Notes under the pieces: model-generated
Database searches by the model: none
The model's input: only the letters and a program-made list of their open reading frames with translations
Told to the model about the DNA's origin: nothing
Translations under genes and position numbers: made by a program
Shown: piece after piece, positions 55,326 through 64,000 of the stretch
How positions within the stretch are numbered: the stretch's first letter is position 1
How the letters are laid out: each line of letters begins with the position of its first letter
Source of the DNA: Bacteroidetes bacterium 43-16
Lineage (GTDB): Bacteria; Bacteroidota; Bacteroidia; Chitinophagales; Chitinophagaceae
Assembly: GCA_001897525.1 (NCBI GenBank)
Contig: MKTB01000018.1
Location: forward strand, 1-64,000
Reading direction: 5' to 3'
DNA length: 64,000 bases

Positions 55326-56819
55326 TTATAGATACTCTTTAATCAGGTCTGACAGTAAAGCTGCATCATCCAGCCTATATGAATTATTGTCAATCACCAT
55401 TCCATCCTTATTAATTAAAATTGTTGAAGGCGTTTCATATAGACCTAAATCTTTATTTAATGGATGATGATTATTCAAACCATTGGTGAACAGATTTATA
55501 CCTTTAGGGTCAGCATAAGTATTTAAGTACAATGATTTTCGCCATGTCTCAAAATTCTTGTCAATATTTATAGTAATAATCTGAAATTTATTGTTGCCTT
55601 TAAATTCCTGATCAATTTTAGATAATACATTATTTCTATAAAGGATACATGCACCGCATCCGGTTCCCCAGATATCCAATAGAATCACTTTTCCTGAAAA
55701 ATTGGCTAAAGAGATGTTCCTTTTTAAAGTATCCACAAGAACATAGCTACTTACATTAATTTCTGACTTACTTTTTATATGTTTTAGCATGACTTTGTAG
55801 TAGTCACTATTTAAATGACTTTGAACAAAGTTATACAGTTCTTGATTTTTAGAAGAATAACCTGAAAGGTTTAGATAGGTGGCAAGAAGGACTTCGCTCA
55901 ACTTTCCACCAGTATTATTTACGATATCTTTTGCTACATCTATTTCCTGATATTCTTTACGTAGCTTTCCTAATATATAAAAAAGGTTCGTATAGAAATT
56001 AACTAAATTACCTGATGAGGCTAAGGCATCTTGATTATTCACAAATCTAGGAACAGGAAGATATCGTGCCCGTAAAACAATATCCAAAGAATCTTTAGAT
56101 GTTTGATTTAAGTTCGCTATGTCTATATTCAATAAAGGTCTTCTCACAAATTCAAAATCTATCATTTGAATATCAGTCTTAATAACTCCATAACTCAAAT
56201 TTGACATACTTTGTTTATTCCTTTCTAGGATTGTCAGAAGCTCATTTATTGTCTCAAGATCGTTGGGTTTACCTAATTGAAACTTATCATTTTCCCAATA
56301 CTGTTCGTTACGTTCCTCTCTTCTTTGCCATTGAATATTTCTATATGCTTTCTTTAGCTCATAAATGGTTTTGTACTTTGCTGCATTTATACCTTTAAAC
56401 GTTGTATCGAAATAATACTCTCTATTTTTTCGAACCAGAGGCTGATCTATATGGATGGATATGCTATCACCGCTTTCCCAGAACAGATTTGTAGCCAGCG
56501 CAGGATAATCAGCTTGATCCTCTTGTCTAGTCTTTACAATATCTATATATCCATATGGATATCTCTGCAAAATATTAAAGTGTGCAATACCATTTGTATC
56601 AACTATTGTTTCACTTTTTTCTGTGAATTTCAAACCATCATAGAAAATAACGGGGTTAAATTCAATAAAAATAGTATCTCCGGGTCTACTTTTTTCATAA
56701 TATATATCCATTTTGACACTATATAGCGAATCCTTAGAAAGTGCGTATGCATTCCCAAAAAAAGTTATGAAACTGAGTATTAATACTAGCTTTGCCTTGT
56801 AAATATGTTTTGTAGTCAT
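55326..56819 (-). CDS. TlpA-family thioredoxin-like protein
   Basis: A 497-aa exported protein. I start at the ATG giving MTTKHIYKAKLVLILSFITF, because the longer form overlaps susD. A signal peptide is followed by a 350-residue N-terminal region of unknown fold and a C-terminal thioredoxin domain. The active site is IWGTGCGACILY (CGAC, near residue 387), with a cis-Pro region ETPSTILINKDG. TlpA proteins reduce disulfides or handle peptide thiols in the periplasm. The gene is last in the sigma-FecR-SusC-SusD operon, one base after susD. Confidence 0.87.
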   Translation of the reverse strand: MTTKHIYKAKLVLILSFITFFGNAYALSKDSLYSVKMDIYYEKSRPGDTIFIEFNPVIFYDGLKFTEKSETIVDTNGIAHFNILQRYPYGYIDIVKTRQEDQADYPALATNLFWESGDSISIHIDQPLVRKNREYYFDTTFKGINAAKYKTIYELKKAYRNIQWQRREERNEQYWENDKFQLGKPNDLETINELLTILERNKQSMSNLSYGVIKTDIQMIDFEFVRRPLLNIDIANLNQTSKDSLDIVLRARYLPVPRFVNNQDALASSGNLVNFYTNLFYILGKLRKEYQEIDVAKDIVNNTGGKLSEVLLATYLNLSGYSSKNQELYNFVQSHLNSDYYKVMLKHIKSKSEINVSSYVLVDTLKRNISLANFSGKVILLDIWGTGCGACILYRNNVLSKIDQEFKGNNKFQIITINIDKNFETWRKSLYLNTYADPKGINLFTNGLNNHHPLNKDLGLYETPSTILINKDGMVIDNNSYRLDDAALLSDLIKEYL

Positions 56820-56820
56820 C

Positions 56821-58200
56821 TTATCGTTTGTTTTGTTCAATCCCACTTAAACTTATTTCTTTAATTGGTATTGGAAATATATACAAAGGATCATTTGGTG
56901 CTAATGAAATTTCGCTCCCATTTACAGTCCGCTTCATCGTTCTTTGAAATTCAGGTTCTAAATTCAGTCTCCTAAGATCCTCCCACCATATATTGGAAAA
57001 TCTGGGAAACTCTTTTGTACGCTCTAGAAAAATAATTTTAAGCAATTTTATCTTATCGTTCTCTTCAATAACCGGCGCTTCTCCGGTTATGTATCTATTT
57101 TTTAGAATAAGGTTTAAATCATCTTGCGCCTCTTGAATATTATTTAATCTTGCATAGCATTCTGACCGTATAAAATAGATTTCATTGGTGGAAATTCCTT
57201 GAAATAGATAACGGTCTCCGCTATAGCTGCCCACAAAATTTATTCGATCATCGGTTACATCAAAATAAAACGCTTTCCTTTTATCTTTCTCAGAATAACT
57301 TTCATAAAATGATGGTTCAACTTGTAAAATATCTCCTTTACCACTCCATTGGTTGCCAGTAAACCCCATAGCAAAAAAGATAATTTCCGGATTGTCAATT
57401 CCCAGATATGGAAATGCAAATGTGTTACTGCTAGAAACTAATTGCTCATTATTAAAATCTAATAGTTCATTTTTTACCTGCAATACAGCATTTGCATAAT
57501 CTATAGCCTCATTATAGTCCTGCATGATTAAATTTGTTTTCGCCAGCATTGCTAATGCAGATGTTTTACTCGCACGAGTATTGTACATTACTGTATTGGG
57601 TAAATTTTCAATTGCGAATTTGAGATCAGACAGGATGAGGTCATAAACTTGTTGAAGATTGGATCTCTTTTCAACCTGGTTTACGTTTGATGTAAGCCGA
57701 AGAGGTAAACCAAGCTCATGATTAGCGCTACCTTTCACATATGGTTTGCAAAATGTCTGGGAGAGATAATAGTATCCTACCGCTCTAAAGAAATGGGCCT
57801 GACCTTGTATAAATTTAACTTCATGGTTGCTCTCCATCTCCTTCACTCCATCAAGAACAAGATTGGCATTTTCTATCATTCGATAAAAAAAAGTCCAGTC
57901 AGATGATTGATCACTCTCGTAGTTGATCGTTTTTTTCCATGTATAGGCATCCTGGTCTTCTTGCAATAGCGAACCAAAATCTGCGTCAGAATATCTCACG
58001 TAATCTGTACAGATAATAGGAATGGAGCTAAAGCCTCGATTGAACACTATATCATTATCCAAAATAGCCTGCATATCTTTGATACTGCTTGGCACAACTA
58101 AATTCTTGCTCGGCTTTTCATTCAACCAATCCTTTGAACAGGAGATGTTGCAAAAAACGGTTGCGAGTAATATATAAAAAATTATTGTGTTAATTCTCAT
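56821..58200 (-). CDS. SusD/RagB-family outer-membrane lipoprotein
   Basis: A 459-aa lipoprotein (lipobox NISC, Cys21) of the SusD type. The family mark is the helical core with TPR-like pairs: GQAHFFRAVGYYYLSQTFCK near residue 132, and SALAMLAKTNLIMQDYNEAI near 215. It should cap the SusC channel and bind the ligand on the cell surface. It starts three bases after the SusC stop and is coupled with it. The substrate cannot be told from sequence; there are no adjacent glycoside hydrolases. Confidence 0.92.
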   Translation of the reverse strand: MRINTIIFYILLATVFCNISCSKDWLNEKPSKNLVVPSSIKDMQAILDNDIVFNRGFSSIPIICTDYVRYSDADFGSLLQEDQDAYTWKKTINYESDQSSDWTFFYRMIENANLVLDGVKEMESNHEVKFIQGQAHFFRAVGYYYLSQTFCKPYVKGSANHELGLPLRLTSNVNQVEKRSNLQQVYDLILSDLKFAIENLPNTVMYNTRASKTSALAMLAKTNLIMQDYNEAIDYANAVLQVKNELLDFNNEQLVSSSNTFAFPYLGIDNPEIIFFAMGFTGNQWSGKGDILQVEPSFYESYSEKDKRKAFYFDVTDDRINFVGSYSGDRYLFQGISTNEIYFIRSECYARLNNIQEAQDDLNLILKNRYITGEAPVIEENDKIKLLKIIFLERTKEFPRFSNIWWEDLRRLNLEPEFQRTMKRTVNGSEISLAPNDPLYIFPIPIKEISLSGIEQNKR

Positions 58201-58203
58201 AAC

Positions 58204-61200
58204 CTAAAATGTTGCGTTTATACCAAATGAGTAAGTCCTTGTTGCCGGATAACTTCCTGCAACCATCTGAGGGTCTAATCCTTCTTTGTTTTTCTTCCAT
58301 AAAATTGCCAGATTCTGAGCATAACCAAATGCAGAAACTTGAATACGATTATTTTTTAGCAGATCACCGAAGTCATAAGACAACCGTACATCTCTTAAAC
58401 GGATGTGATCTCCTTTTAAAATCCTAGCTTCAGAATACATATAGAAATTAGCCCGATTAGTATTAGCCGGATAAACTAATGATGGAACATTTGTAAATTC
58501 CTCATCACCGGTTTTTTGCCAGCGCTTTTCATAATCTGATGCTCCCTGGGCTTTCAGTTGATCTACATAATTGGTGGATGTTGATGGCTTCCGGAAAACA
58601 AAATCAAAGAAATAGGTAACATTAAATGATAAGGATAAGTCTTTATAAGCAAAATCGTTCCTTAAAGAACCAAATGACGTTGGAAGGAAGCTTCCCGAAT
58701 AAACAATATCATCATCGCCTAGCTTATTACGAAGTGTATTATAATCTTCACTCTTTTCATTATTGAGCCACCCTACAGGATTACCGTTCTCCGGGTTCAG
58801 TCCTGCCCATTTATAGGAATAGATTGCATTAAGCGGTTTTCCAACTTTCCCGCCCATTATAGATATATTCGTATATGGCTGGTCATATTTAACCACTTTG
58901 TCCTTAATTAGGCTGTATAACAGAGTAGCATCCCATTTAAAATCCCCACGAAATATCTTAGATGTAATATTGAGATCAATACCTTTTGTGTTTGTTTCTG
59001 CTGTATTGGCATAGTATGTGCTGAACCCTGTCTGATGGGGAAGGTCTGTTGGTTGGACAAGATCAATTCCCGATTTATTAAAGTACTCAATGGTTCCATG
59101 AAACAGATCATTTTTACTCCGAAAATCAATGCCCAGATTTAGTATCCTTACCCTTTCCCAACTTAGTTCGGCATTAGGTGCTGTCAAACCAGCAATCATC
59201 TGTGCCCCTTGATTATTTACAAAATATCTGCCGGTGAGCAAACCTGTTCCATTCTGGTAAGTATTGCCATTAAAACCAAAGCTTCCTCTTAACTTTACGA
59301 ATGGAAACAATTCAGATGAATAGAAATTTTCCTTGTTCAAATCCCATCCGGCTCCGATAGACCAGAGCGGAGAGAATTTATTATTTGCGTTCACACCAAA
59401 TAAATTAGCGCCATCTGTACGGACACTTGTAGTAAGTGTATATTTATCATTATAGCTATAGGATGCATTTGAGTAATAGGATACGAATCTATTTAAGAAA
59501 CCGGTGATATTACTGGTTGGCAATGGAATCCGGGAAGCTCCCGACGGACTTGTAGGAAATAATGCAGTATAATCAAGGGACATATAAGATGTGCCCAGTT
59601 GGTCATCGTAGCCAATTAAGTAGGTATTATTGCCCTCAGTCCTTAATTCCCTCGCTTCGTATCCAGCCAGTGCAAATAGTTTATGTTTATTTATCTGCTT
59701 TTCAAAGTTTAGCTGAGCCCTAAAATTCATTGATGTCCAATCCGTATTTACAAGATTGAGATTACCCCCATCCGGATAGTTGTTAACATAAGTTCCGGTA
59801 GTATTATCATAAGTACTAAAACGGTTATACATGTCCCTAACATAATAGGTTGCCGGGTTCCGGTAATTCCTTTCTTTGATCTTCTGCTGTTCTAGCTGAT
59901 AATGAAGGGATGCTGTTAGCGCTTGAATTATTTTATAGCTTCCACTGATACGCGCAAGTATACTGTTTGTTTTAGCTGTATTATCTGCTAACCTTAATTC
60001 GTCCAAAGGTCTGAATCTCCAGTCTCTGTATCCTTTTGTTTCTACTTCCATAAGATAGCTTTCAGCTAATTGGTAAAGTATGTCTAATGGCTTACCTTGT
60101 TCGTCAACTAATCTGCTGTAAGGAAAAATATTACCACTATACTTGGACCCTGCTACCGAATACTGGTTGAATTCATTGTTAATGTCCCTTTTACTCTGTA
60201 CATAATTAATACCGGTTGTTATTTCGAGATTTTTAATTGGGGAATATGTATTTAATGAATTAACTGAAAAGCGTTTAAATCCATTACGTACCAACTCATC
60301 CTGATTCTTGTCATATCCCACACTCAATCTGTAGGTCAGGTTTTCCGTTCCTCCCCGAAAGGCCATTGAATGTTGCTGTTTTACCGCATTTTGATAGATA
60401 TACTTTTTCATATCATCTCGGATGTCATAATTTCTAAGGAGTTCCAATTGAGCTTGACCTTGATCGGCGGTTAGTGCTCCTGACCGTACTTTAGCCATGA
60501 TCTGGACAGACGGACTAACTACAGGTCTGGTGCTTTTATTATTGATATCAGAGTTGAAATAACCTTTGTCAAATAGAAATTGTTCTACTTCAATAAAGCT
60601 CTTGGAGTCTAAAAATAACTTGTCATAAAACAGGTTAGGTTTTTCACCGACAGTGATATTGGATGTAATATCTACTTTCATTTTTTCATTCTTTTTCCCC
60701 TTTTTTGTAGTGATAACAATAACCCCATTTCCTGACTTTGCACCCCATATAGATGCAGATGAAGCGTCTTTTAATATTGTTACGCTTTCAATATCATTAG
60801 GATTGATACTCGAAATATCACCTTCAAATGGAAAATTGTCCAATACGATTAAAGGATTTGTCGAGGAATAAAAAGTACTTTCTCCCCGGATAGTAATAGG
60901 AGACCTTCTTTGATTTGGATTAGTCTGGATGCGATCTCCAATTAGATCATTGGTTTGAAATTGTAATCCAGGAACAATGCCATTGAGTCTGTCTAAGATG
61001 TTTGTGGATACCGAGCGGTTCAGCAATTTATTATCTATCTGAACATAGCTTCCAACCGCTCTCTCTTTTGGGATGGTTTGGTAGCCGGTATTAATAGCAT
61101 CTACGATTCCTAAGCCAATATTTGCTGGGCTCAGTTGAATTTGTCCGATCTCTTGTTCTGATATCAATACTTCCACAGTTTCGTAGCCTATCATTGTAAA

Positions 61201-61767
61201 AAGCAGTTGCTCCCCCTCCTGAACAGAAATTTCATAAAATCCTGACTGGTTGCTAATGGCTGTTAGATTACCTTTTGAAGAGGTTATGGTTACTCCAGCT
61301 AAGGGACTGCCATTCTGATCCACAACTCTTCCTGATTTTTTTGCAGGTTGTTTTTTCTGGGGTGTTGTATTTTCTTCTGGTCCTGCACTTGAATTTTGAC
61401 GGATAATAATACTCTTTCCTTTAATTTCGTAGTTAATCGTAGCAGGCTGATTTTTAAAGATTTCCTTTAAAGCCTGGACAATCGTAACATTTTTCAAATT
61501 GAGGTTGATGGCTCTGCCTTTAGCTAAGGTTTCCGAAGGGGCCATAATTGCATAATCTGTTTGCGCCCGTAGTTTTTTAATGACTTGCTCCAGGGATTCG
61601 TTTTTGGCAGACAAATTAATATCCTGTGCCTGTACTAATGTACTAGCCGTAAAAAGAGATACACAGAGTGTGAGTACCCTTAATGAGTGCGCATAGGAGG
61701 GAAGCTTCTGTTTGCTTTGCTGCAGGTTGAAAAACCTGCCTCCCATAGAATGATTTTTACCATTCAT
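58204..61767 (-). CDS. SusC/RagA TonB-dependent receptor with STN domain
   Basis: An 1187-aa outer-membrane receptor. It has a signal (to about residue 47), an N-terminal STN signalling domain (50-125, DINLSAKNESLEQVIKKLRA), a carboxypeptidase-like beta domain (145-220, VVDQNGSPLAGVTITSSKGN), a plug (about 225-350, including DASSASIWGAKSGNGVIVIT), and a 22-strand barrel ending GINATF. The STN domain touches a FecR anti-sigma, which is encoded just upstream. So uptake of the ligand should switch on this operon through the ECF sigma factor. Confidence 0.93.
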   Translation of the reverse strand: MNGKNHSMGGRFFNLQQSKQKLPSYAHSLRVLTLCVSLFTASTLVQAQDINLSAKNESLEQVIKKLRAQTDYAIMAPSETLAKGRAINLNLKNVTIVQALKEIFKNQPATINYEIKGKSIIIRQNSSAGPEENTTPQKKQPAKKSGRVVDQNGSPLAGVTITSSKGNLTAISNQSGFYEISVQEGEQLLFTMIGYETVEVLISEQEIGQIQLSPANIGLGIVDAINTGYQTIPKERAVGSYVQIDNKLLNRSVSTNILDRLNGIVPGLQFQTNDLIGDRIQTNPNQRRSPITIRGESTFYSSTNPLIVLDNFPFEGDISSINPNDIESVTILKDASSASIWGAKSGNGVIVITTKKGKKNEKMKVDITSNITVGEKPNLFYDKLFLDSKSFIEVEQFLFDKGYFNSDINNKSTRPVVSPSVQIMAKVRSGALTADQGQAQLELLRNYDIRDDMKKYIYQNAVKQQHSMAFRGGTENLTYRLSVGYDKNQDELVRNGFKRFSVNSLNTYSPIKNLEITTGINYVQSKRDINNEFNQYSVAGSKYSGNIFPYSRLVDEQGKPLDILYQLAESYLMEVETKGYRDWRFRPLDELRLADNTAKTNSILARISGSYKIIQALTASLHYQLEQQKIKERNYRNPATYYVRDMYNRFSTYDNTTGTYVNNYPDGGNLNLVNTDWTSMNFRAQLNFEKQINKHKLFALAGYEARELRTEGNNTYLIGYDDQLGTSYMSLDYTALFPTSPSGASRIPLPTSNITGFLNRFVSYYSNASYSYNDKYTLTTSVRTDGANLFGVNANNKFSPLWSIGAGWDLNKENFYSSELFPFVKLRGSFGFNGNTYQNGTGLLTGRYFVNNQGAQMIAGLTAPNAELSWERVRILNLGIDFRSKNDLFHGTIEYFNKSGIDLVQPTDLPHQTGFSTYYANTAETNTKGIDLNITSKIFRGDFKWDATLLYSLIKDKVVKYDQPYTNISIMGGKVGKPLNAIYSYKWAGLNPENGNPVGWLNNEKSEDYNTLRNKLGDDDIVYSGSFLPTSFGSLRNDFAYKDLSLSFNVTYFFDFVFRKPSTSTNYVDQLKAQGASDYEKRWQKTGDEEFTNVPSLVYPANTNRANFYMYSEARILKGDHIRLRDVRLSYDFGDLLKNNRIQVSAFGYAQNLAILWKKNKEGLDPQMVAGSYPATRTYSFGINATF

Positions 61768-61886
61768 AATTTAAATAGGTTAGCGGATATTACTTCTGCA
61801 CTGTTGACAATGATGCCAGCAATGCTTAATTTTGTATCCAAGGGTTAGAATGTAGAGTTAGATTTATTTTTTTTAACCCGATACCA

Positions 61887-61918
61887 GCCGGAGTTGTTAG
61901 AGCAACTCTGGCATTTTT
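61887..61918. terminator. hairpin between fecR and susC genes
   Basis: GCCGGAGTTG (61887-61896) pairs with CAACTCTGGC (61903-61912) with one mismatch and ATTTTT follows on the plus strand. It lies in the 180-bp spacer between FecR and SusC. It may attenuate read-through or act as a leader hairpin for susC. Confidence 0.5.
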
Positions 61919-61949
61919 ATGGTATCCAGGCAAACATATGATACTTAAT

Positions 61950-63116
61950 TTACAGTTGTTTTACCGTTATCCTCCTTCCTTCGATTTTAAATGTTACGTT
62001 TTCAAAAGTTGAAATAGCTTCCAGTATTTCTGATAATTTGCGGTCTTTGGGAATCTCCATCAAAAATTGTTCTTTCGATAAATTAGAAGGATAAATGATC
62101 TCAACGTCATACCACCTTTCCAGATTTTTAAAGATTTGACCGAGCGTCATATTATTGAAAACAAATAGATTCTTTGACCATGCGATTGCTTCCTCAGCAT
62201 TAACTTGTCTGGTTTCAAATTTGTTTTTGTAAAACGTACTCTGCTGGCCCGGATTCAGGATTGCTTTTGCATTAGTCCCATTGGACGATAGCGCTACTTT
62301 ACCCTCCAATAAGGTAGTTTCAGTAACTTCTCCTGTATAAGACTTTATGTTAAAATGCGTTCCCAATACAGTAAGCAGTTGCCGGTCTGTTGTTTCCACT
62401 TTAAAGGGATGCTTTATATCTTTAGCTACTTCAAAGTATCCCTCTCCAATTAATTTTACCAGACGTATGCTATCATCAAAACGAACCGGATAAGTAATAC
62501 TTGAACCAGAGTTAAGGATTACTTTAGTGCCATCGCTTAATTTAAGTTCATAAAAACCTCCATTTGGAACATTTAGTGTTGCAGAACTTATTTTCTCAGT
62601 TTTTGAAATAAGGTTTCCATTATTATACGTTATGGCATTCGCTCCAATTTCAACTCCCAGACTACTGCTGTCTAATTGTATCTGTTGCCCATCCGAAAGG
62701 GTAAGGGTGGCTTTTGATGCACTGGGAGGGAGGACATCAGAACCATATATGCTGCTCAATTTTGTTGAACTTATTTCCTGTTTGGTCATCAAATAATACA
62801 TGGACACAAGTCCTATTCCGATCAAAAGTGCTGCTACAGTCGTCCATTTCTGCCATAATTTTTTAACCTTCTTATTGTTGCCAGTTTGGGCATATATGTT
62901 ATTCCAGCGATTATTGACAATGTTTTCTACTTGTTTATTTTCGGAATTACTGGTGTTTTCAGTTTCTGATTCCAGGTGATCGTGAATCAGCCGTGATAAC
63001 CATTCTTCATTCTCATTAATGCCAAAATAGTCATACAGCTCTTGTAGTTCTTCCACATTGGTCTCGCCATCTATATACTTGTAAAATAATTGCTTGATAT
63101 ATTTGTTGTCTTCCAT
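61950..63116 (-). CDS. FecR-family anti-sigma factor
   Basis: A 388-aa inner-membrane protein. A cytoplasmic N-terminal segment (1-85) is followed by one helix (WTTVAALLIGIGLVSMYYLM, about 86-105). A periplasmic FecR domain follows (about 180-280, with VNSGSSITYPVRF-like LNSGSSITYPVRFDDSIRLV and GEGYFEVAKDIKHPFKVET), then a C-terminal STN-contact domain (about 315-388). It holds the ECF sigma factor until the SusC receptor signals. It sits between the sigma and SusC genes, the standard order. Confidence 0.92.
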   Translation of the reverse strand: MEDNKYIKQLFYKYIDGETNVEELQELYDYFGINENEEWLSRLIHDHLESETENTSNSENKQVENIVNNRWNNIYAQTGNNKKVKKLWQKWTTVAALLIGIGLVSMYYLMTKQEISSTKLSSIYGSDVLPPSASKATLTLSDGQQIQLDSSSLGVEIGANAITYNNGNLISKTEKISSATLNVPNGGFYELKLSDGTKVILNSGSSITYPVRFDDSIRLVKLIGEGYFEVAKDIKHPFKVETTDRQLLTVLGTHFNIKSYTGEVTETTLLEGKVALSSNGTNAKAILNPGQQSTFYKNKFETRQVNAEEAIAWSKNLFVFNNMTLGQIFKNLERWYDVEIIYPSNLSKEQFLMEIPKDRKLSEILEAISTFENVTFKIEGRRITVKQL

Positions 63117-63221
63117 AGCCGTAAATTTGACCTTTTAATAATATTACATTCCAGTGCCGAAAAGTAATAGGGTGAAAATGTTTTTTTTTGAATTGATTTT
63201 AAAGAATAGATCCATACTTAA

Positions 63222-63256
63222 TAAGCCAGCCCATGTTTAGTCATGGAACTGGCTTA
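63222..63256 (-). terminator. hairpin after the ECF sigma gene
   Basis: TAAGCCAG (63222-63229) pairs with CTGGCTTA (63249-63256), with inner arms CCATG and CATGG. It lies 29 bases past the sigma factor stop and is followed, leftwards, by a T-rich stretch. Confidence 0.6.
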
Positions 63257-63284
63257 AATGTTTTATTTAGTGAACATACGGTTT

Positions 63285-63875
63285 CTAATGTGTTACATCA
63301 AATAGGACAATGCAAAGAAAAAGATAGCTATGCGGTTGCAAATATTCACGCATCTTTTTTCCCGCTTCCTGGATCAAGCGATTGACCGCCGGTTTACTGA
63401 TCCCCAATCGTTCCTGTATCTCCTTATAAGATAGTCCTTCAATTTTGTAAAGAGAATAAACCTCTCTTTGTCGGGCTGGTAGCCTGGCAAGTGCCTGATC
63501 GATTGCAATTTGCATTTCCCTCTGGTCAACAAATCTGGAAACGCTATCAAATCCTTCTTCATTCGCAGGAAGTGACTCGAAATATATTTGGCGATGAAGG
63601 GCTTTGGCGAATTTATTTTTTGCCATATTCGAGGCTATCGTGTACAGATATCCACGTAACGACTGTGTGGTATCTATATCTGCTCTTCGTTCCCACACTT
63701 TTAGAAAAAGATCTTGTAATACATCTCCGGCAAGCTCTTCATCACGAAGTAGGTGTAACAACTTTACAGTAAGCTGGCGCGCATATTTGTTATAAAGCTG
63801 CTCAAAGGCGAAATGATCACCTTGCTTTAATTGCTGTAGCAATTCCTGCTCACTAAATTCCTCACGAGATTTCAT
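63285..63875 (-). CDS. RNA polymerase ECF-type sigma factor (RpoE-like)
   Basis: A 196-aa sigma factor. Region 2 is seen as FEQLYNKYARQLTVKLLHLL and VLQDLFLKVWERRADIDTTQ, and region 4 as LPARQREVYSLYKIEGLSYK plus the helix-turn-helix LGISKPAVNRLIQEAGKKM. The pairing with the downstream FecR and STN-bearing SusC is classical cell-surface signalling. The gene is separated from fecR by 168 bases containing a terminator-like hairpin. Confidence 0.93.
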   Translation of the reverse strand: MKSREEFSEQELLQQLKQGDHFAFEQLYNKYARQLTVKLLHLLRDEELAGDVLQDLFLKVWERRADIDTTQSLRGYLYTIASNMAKNKFAKALHRQIYFESLPANEEGFDSVSRFVDQREMQIAIDQALARLPARQREVYSLYKIEGLSYKEIQERLGISKPAVNRLIQEAGKKMREYLQPHSYLFLCIVLFDVTH

Positions 63876-63887
63876 GACTCTATTCTT

Positions 63888-64000
63888 TTAATGTGTGTAC
63901 CTAAATTCATAGATCAGCTCACCGGTTGCAGTAACAGGCGCACCGGGCGTATTTGAAGCTGCAATTGTACTGGAATCTAAGAACCATTTCCCCCTGCCTT
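63888..64000 (-). CDS. C-terminal end of a further gene, cut by the window edge
   Basis: The minus strand has an open frame from the right edge to a TAA at 63888, giving about 37 residues ending GRGKWFLDSSTIAASNTPGA then a short tail ELIYEFRYTH. It is 12 bases upstream of the sigma factor start. The family cannot be told; the frame is plausible but only a fragment is visible. Confidence 0.42.
   Translation of the reverse strand, partial: GRGKWFLDSSTIAASNTPGAPVTATGELIYEFRYTH

Noticed and set aside
1-64000. CRISPR array, tRNA or rRNA genes
   Set aside because: No regular short repeat-spacer run, and no cloverleaf or rRNA-like sequence was recognised.

Overview
The window is bacterial and comes from the phylum Bacteroidota, most likely a Sphingobacteriales or Chitinophagales type organism. 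The evidence is a CTnDOT-style conjugative element, SusC/SusD proteins driven by a FecR anti-sigma/ECF sigma pair, many lipoproteins, LytS/LytTR regulators, and occasional TAnnTTTG promoter boxes. No rRNA, tRNA, CRISPR array, integrase or intact insertion sequence was seen.

Bases 1-35,000 are a conjugative transposon that is cut at the left edge. A leftward transfer operon runs ParA/TraA, two DUF3408 paralogues, TraD, two accessory genes, TraE, an inserted adenine methylase, TraF and TraG. It diverges from mobA-mobB across a 740-bp intergenic region full of inverted repeats, the probable oriT. A cargo block (10.4-18.6 kb) separates mobB from the coupling protein mobC. It holds two AraC regulators, acetyltransferases, a run of lipoprotein-anchored small enzymes, an NAD(P)-binding epimerase and a DJ-1 protein. 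After mobC come a 178-nt composite hairpin element, a zinc-ribbon protein, a 1813-aa methylase/helicase, DUF1896, an HNH endonuclease, topoisomerase III, a DUF3945 protein and an excisionase-like HTH protein. This resembles the excision module of CTnDOT.

Bases 35,600-47,600 are a rightward secreted-toxin locus: a coiled-coil/beta-barrel protein, a streptopain-family (C10) protease, a lipoprotein, a 1.2-kaa secreted YD protein, and a 1458-aa RHS protein whose AT-rich tip carries an HEXXH zincin motif. A small lipoprotein follows and is the candidate immunity protein. An RteC-like regulator (48.0-48.8 kb) follows on the other strand, so the RHS locus may be cargo of the conjugative element.

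Bases 49,300-54,800 look like a compact class I lanthipeptide locus. It has a full-length LanB dehydratase, a LytTR response regulator and LytS-type kinase, and, divergent from the kinase, a 49-codon gene missed by ordinary ORF length cut-offs. That gene encodes a Ser/Thr-rich peptide ending in its only Cys, and I propose it as the precursor. No LanC, transporter or leader protease is visible. The right end (55.3-64 kb) is a leftward ECF sigma, FecR, SusC, SusD and TlpA-thioredoxin gene set, a TonB-dependent uptake system with cell-surface signalling, and then the tail of one more gene at the edge.
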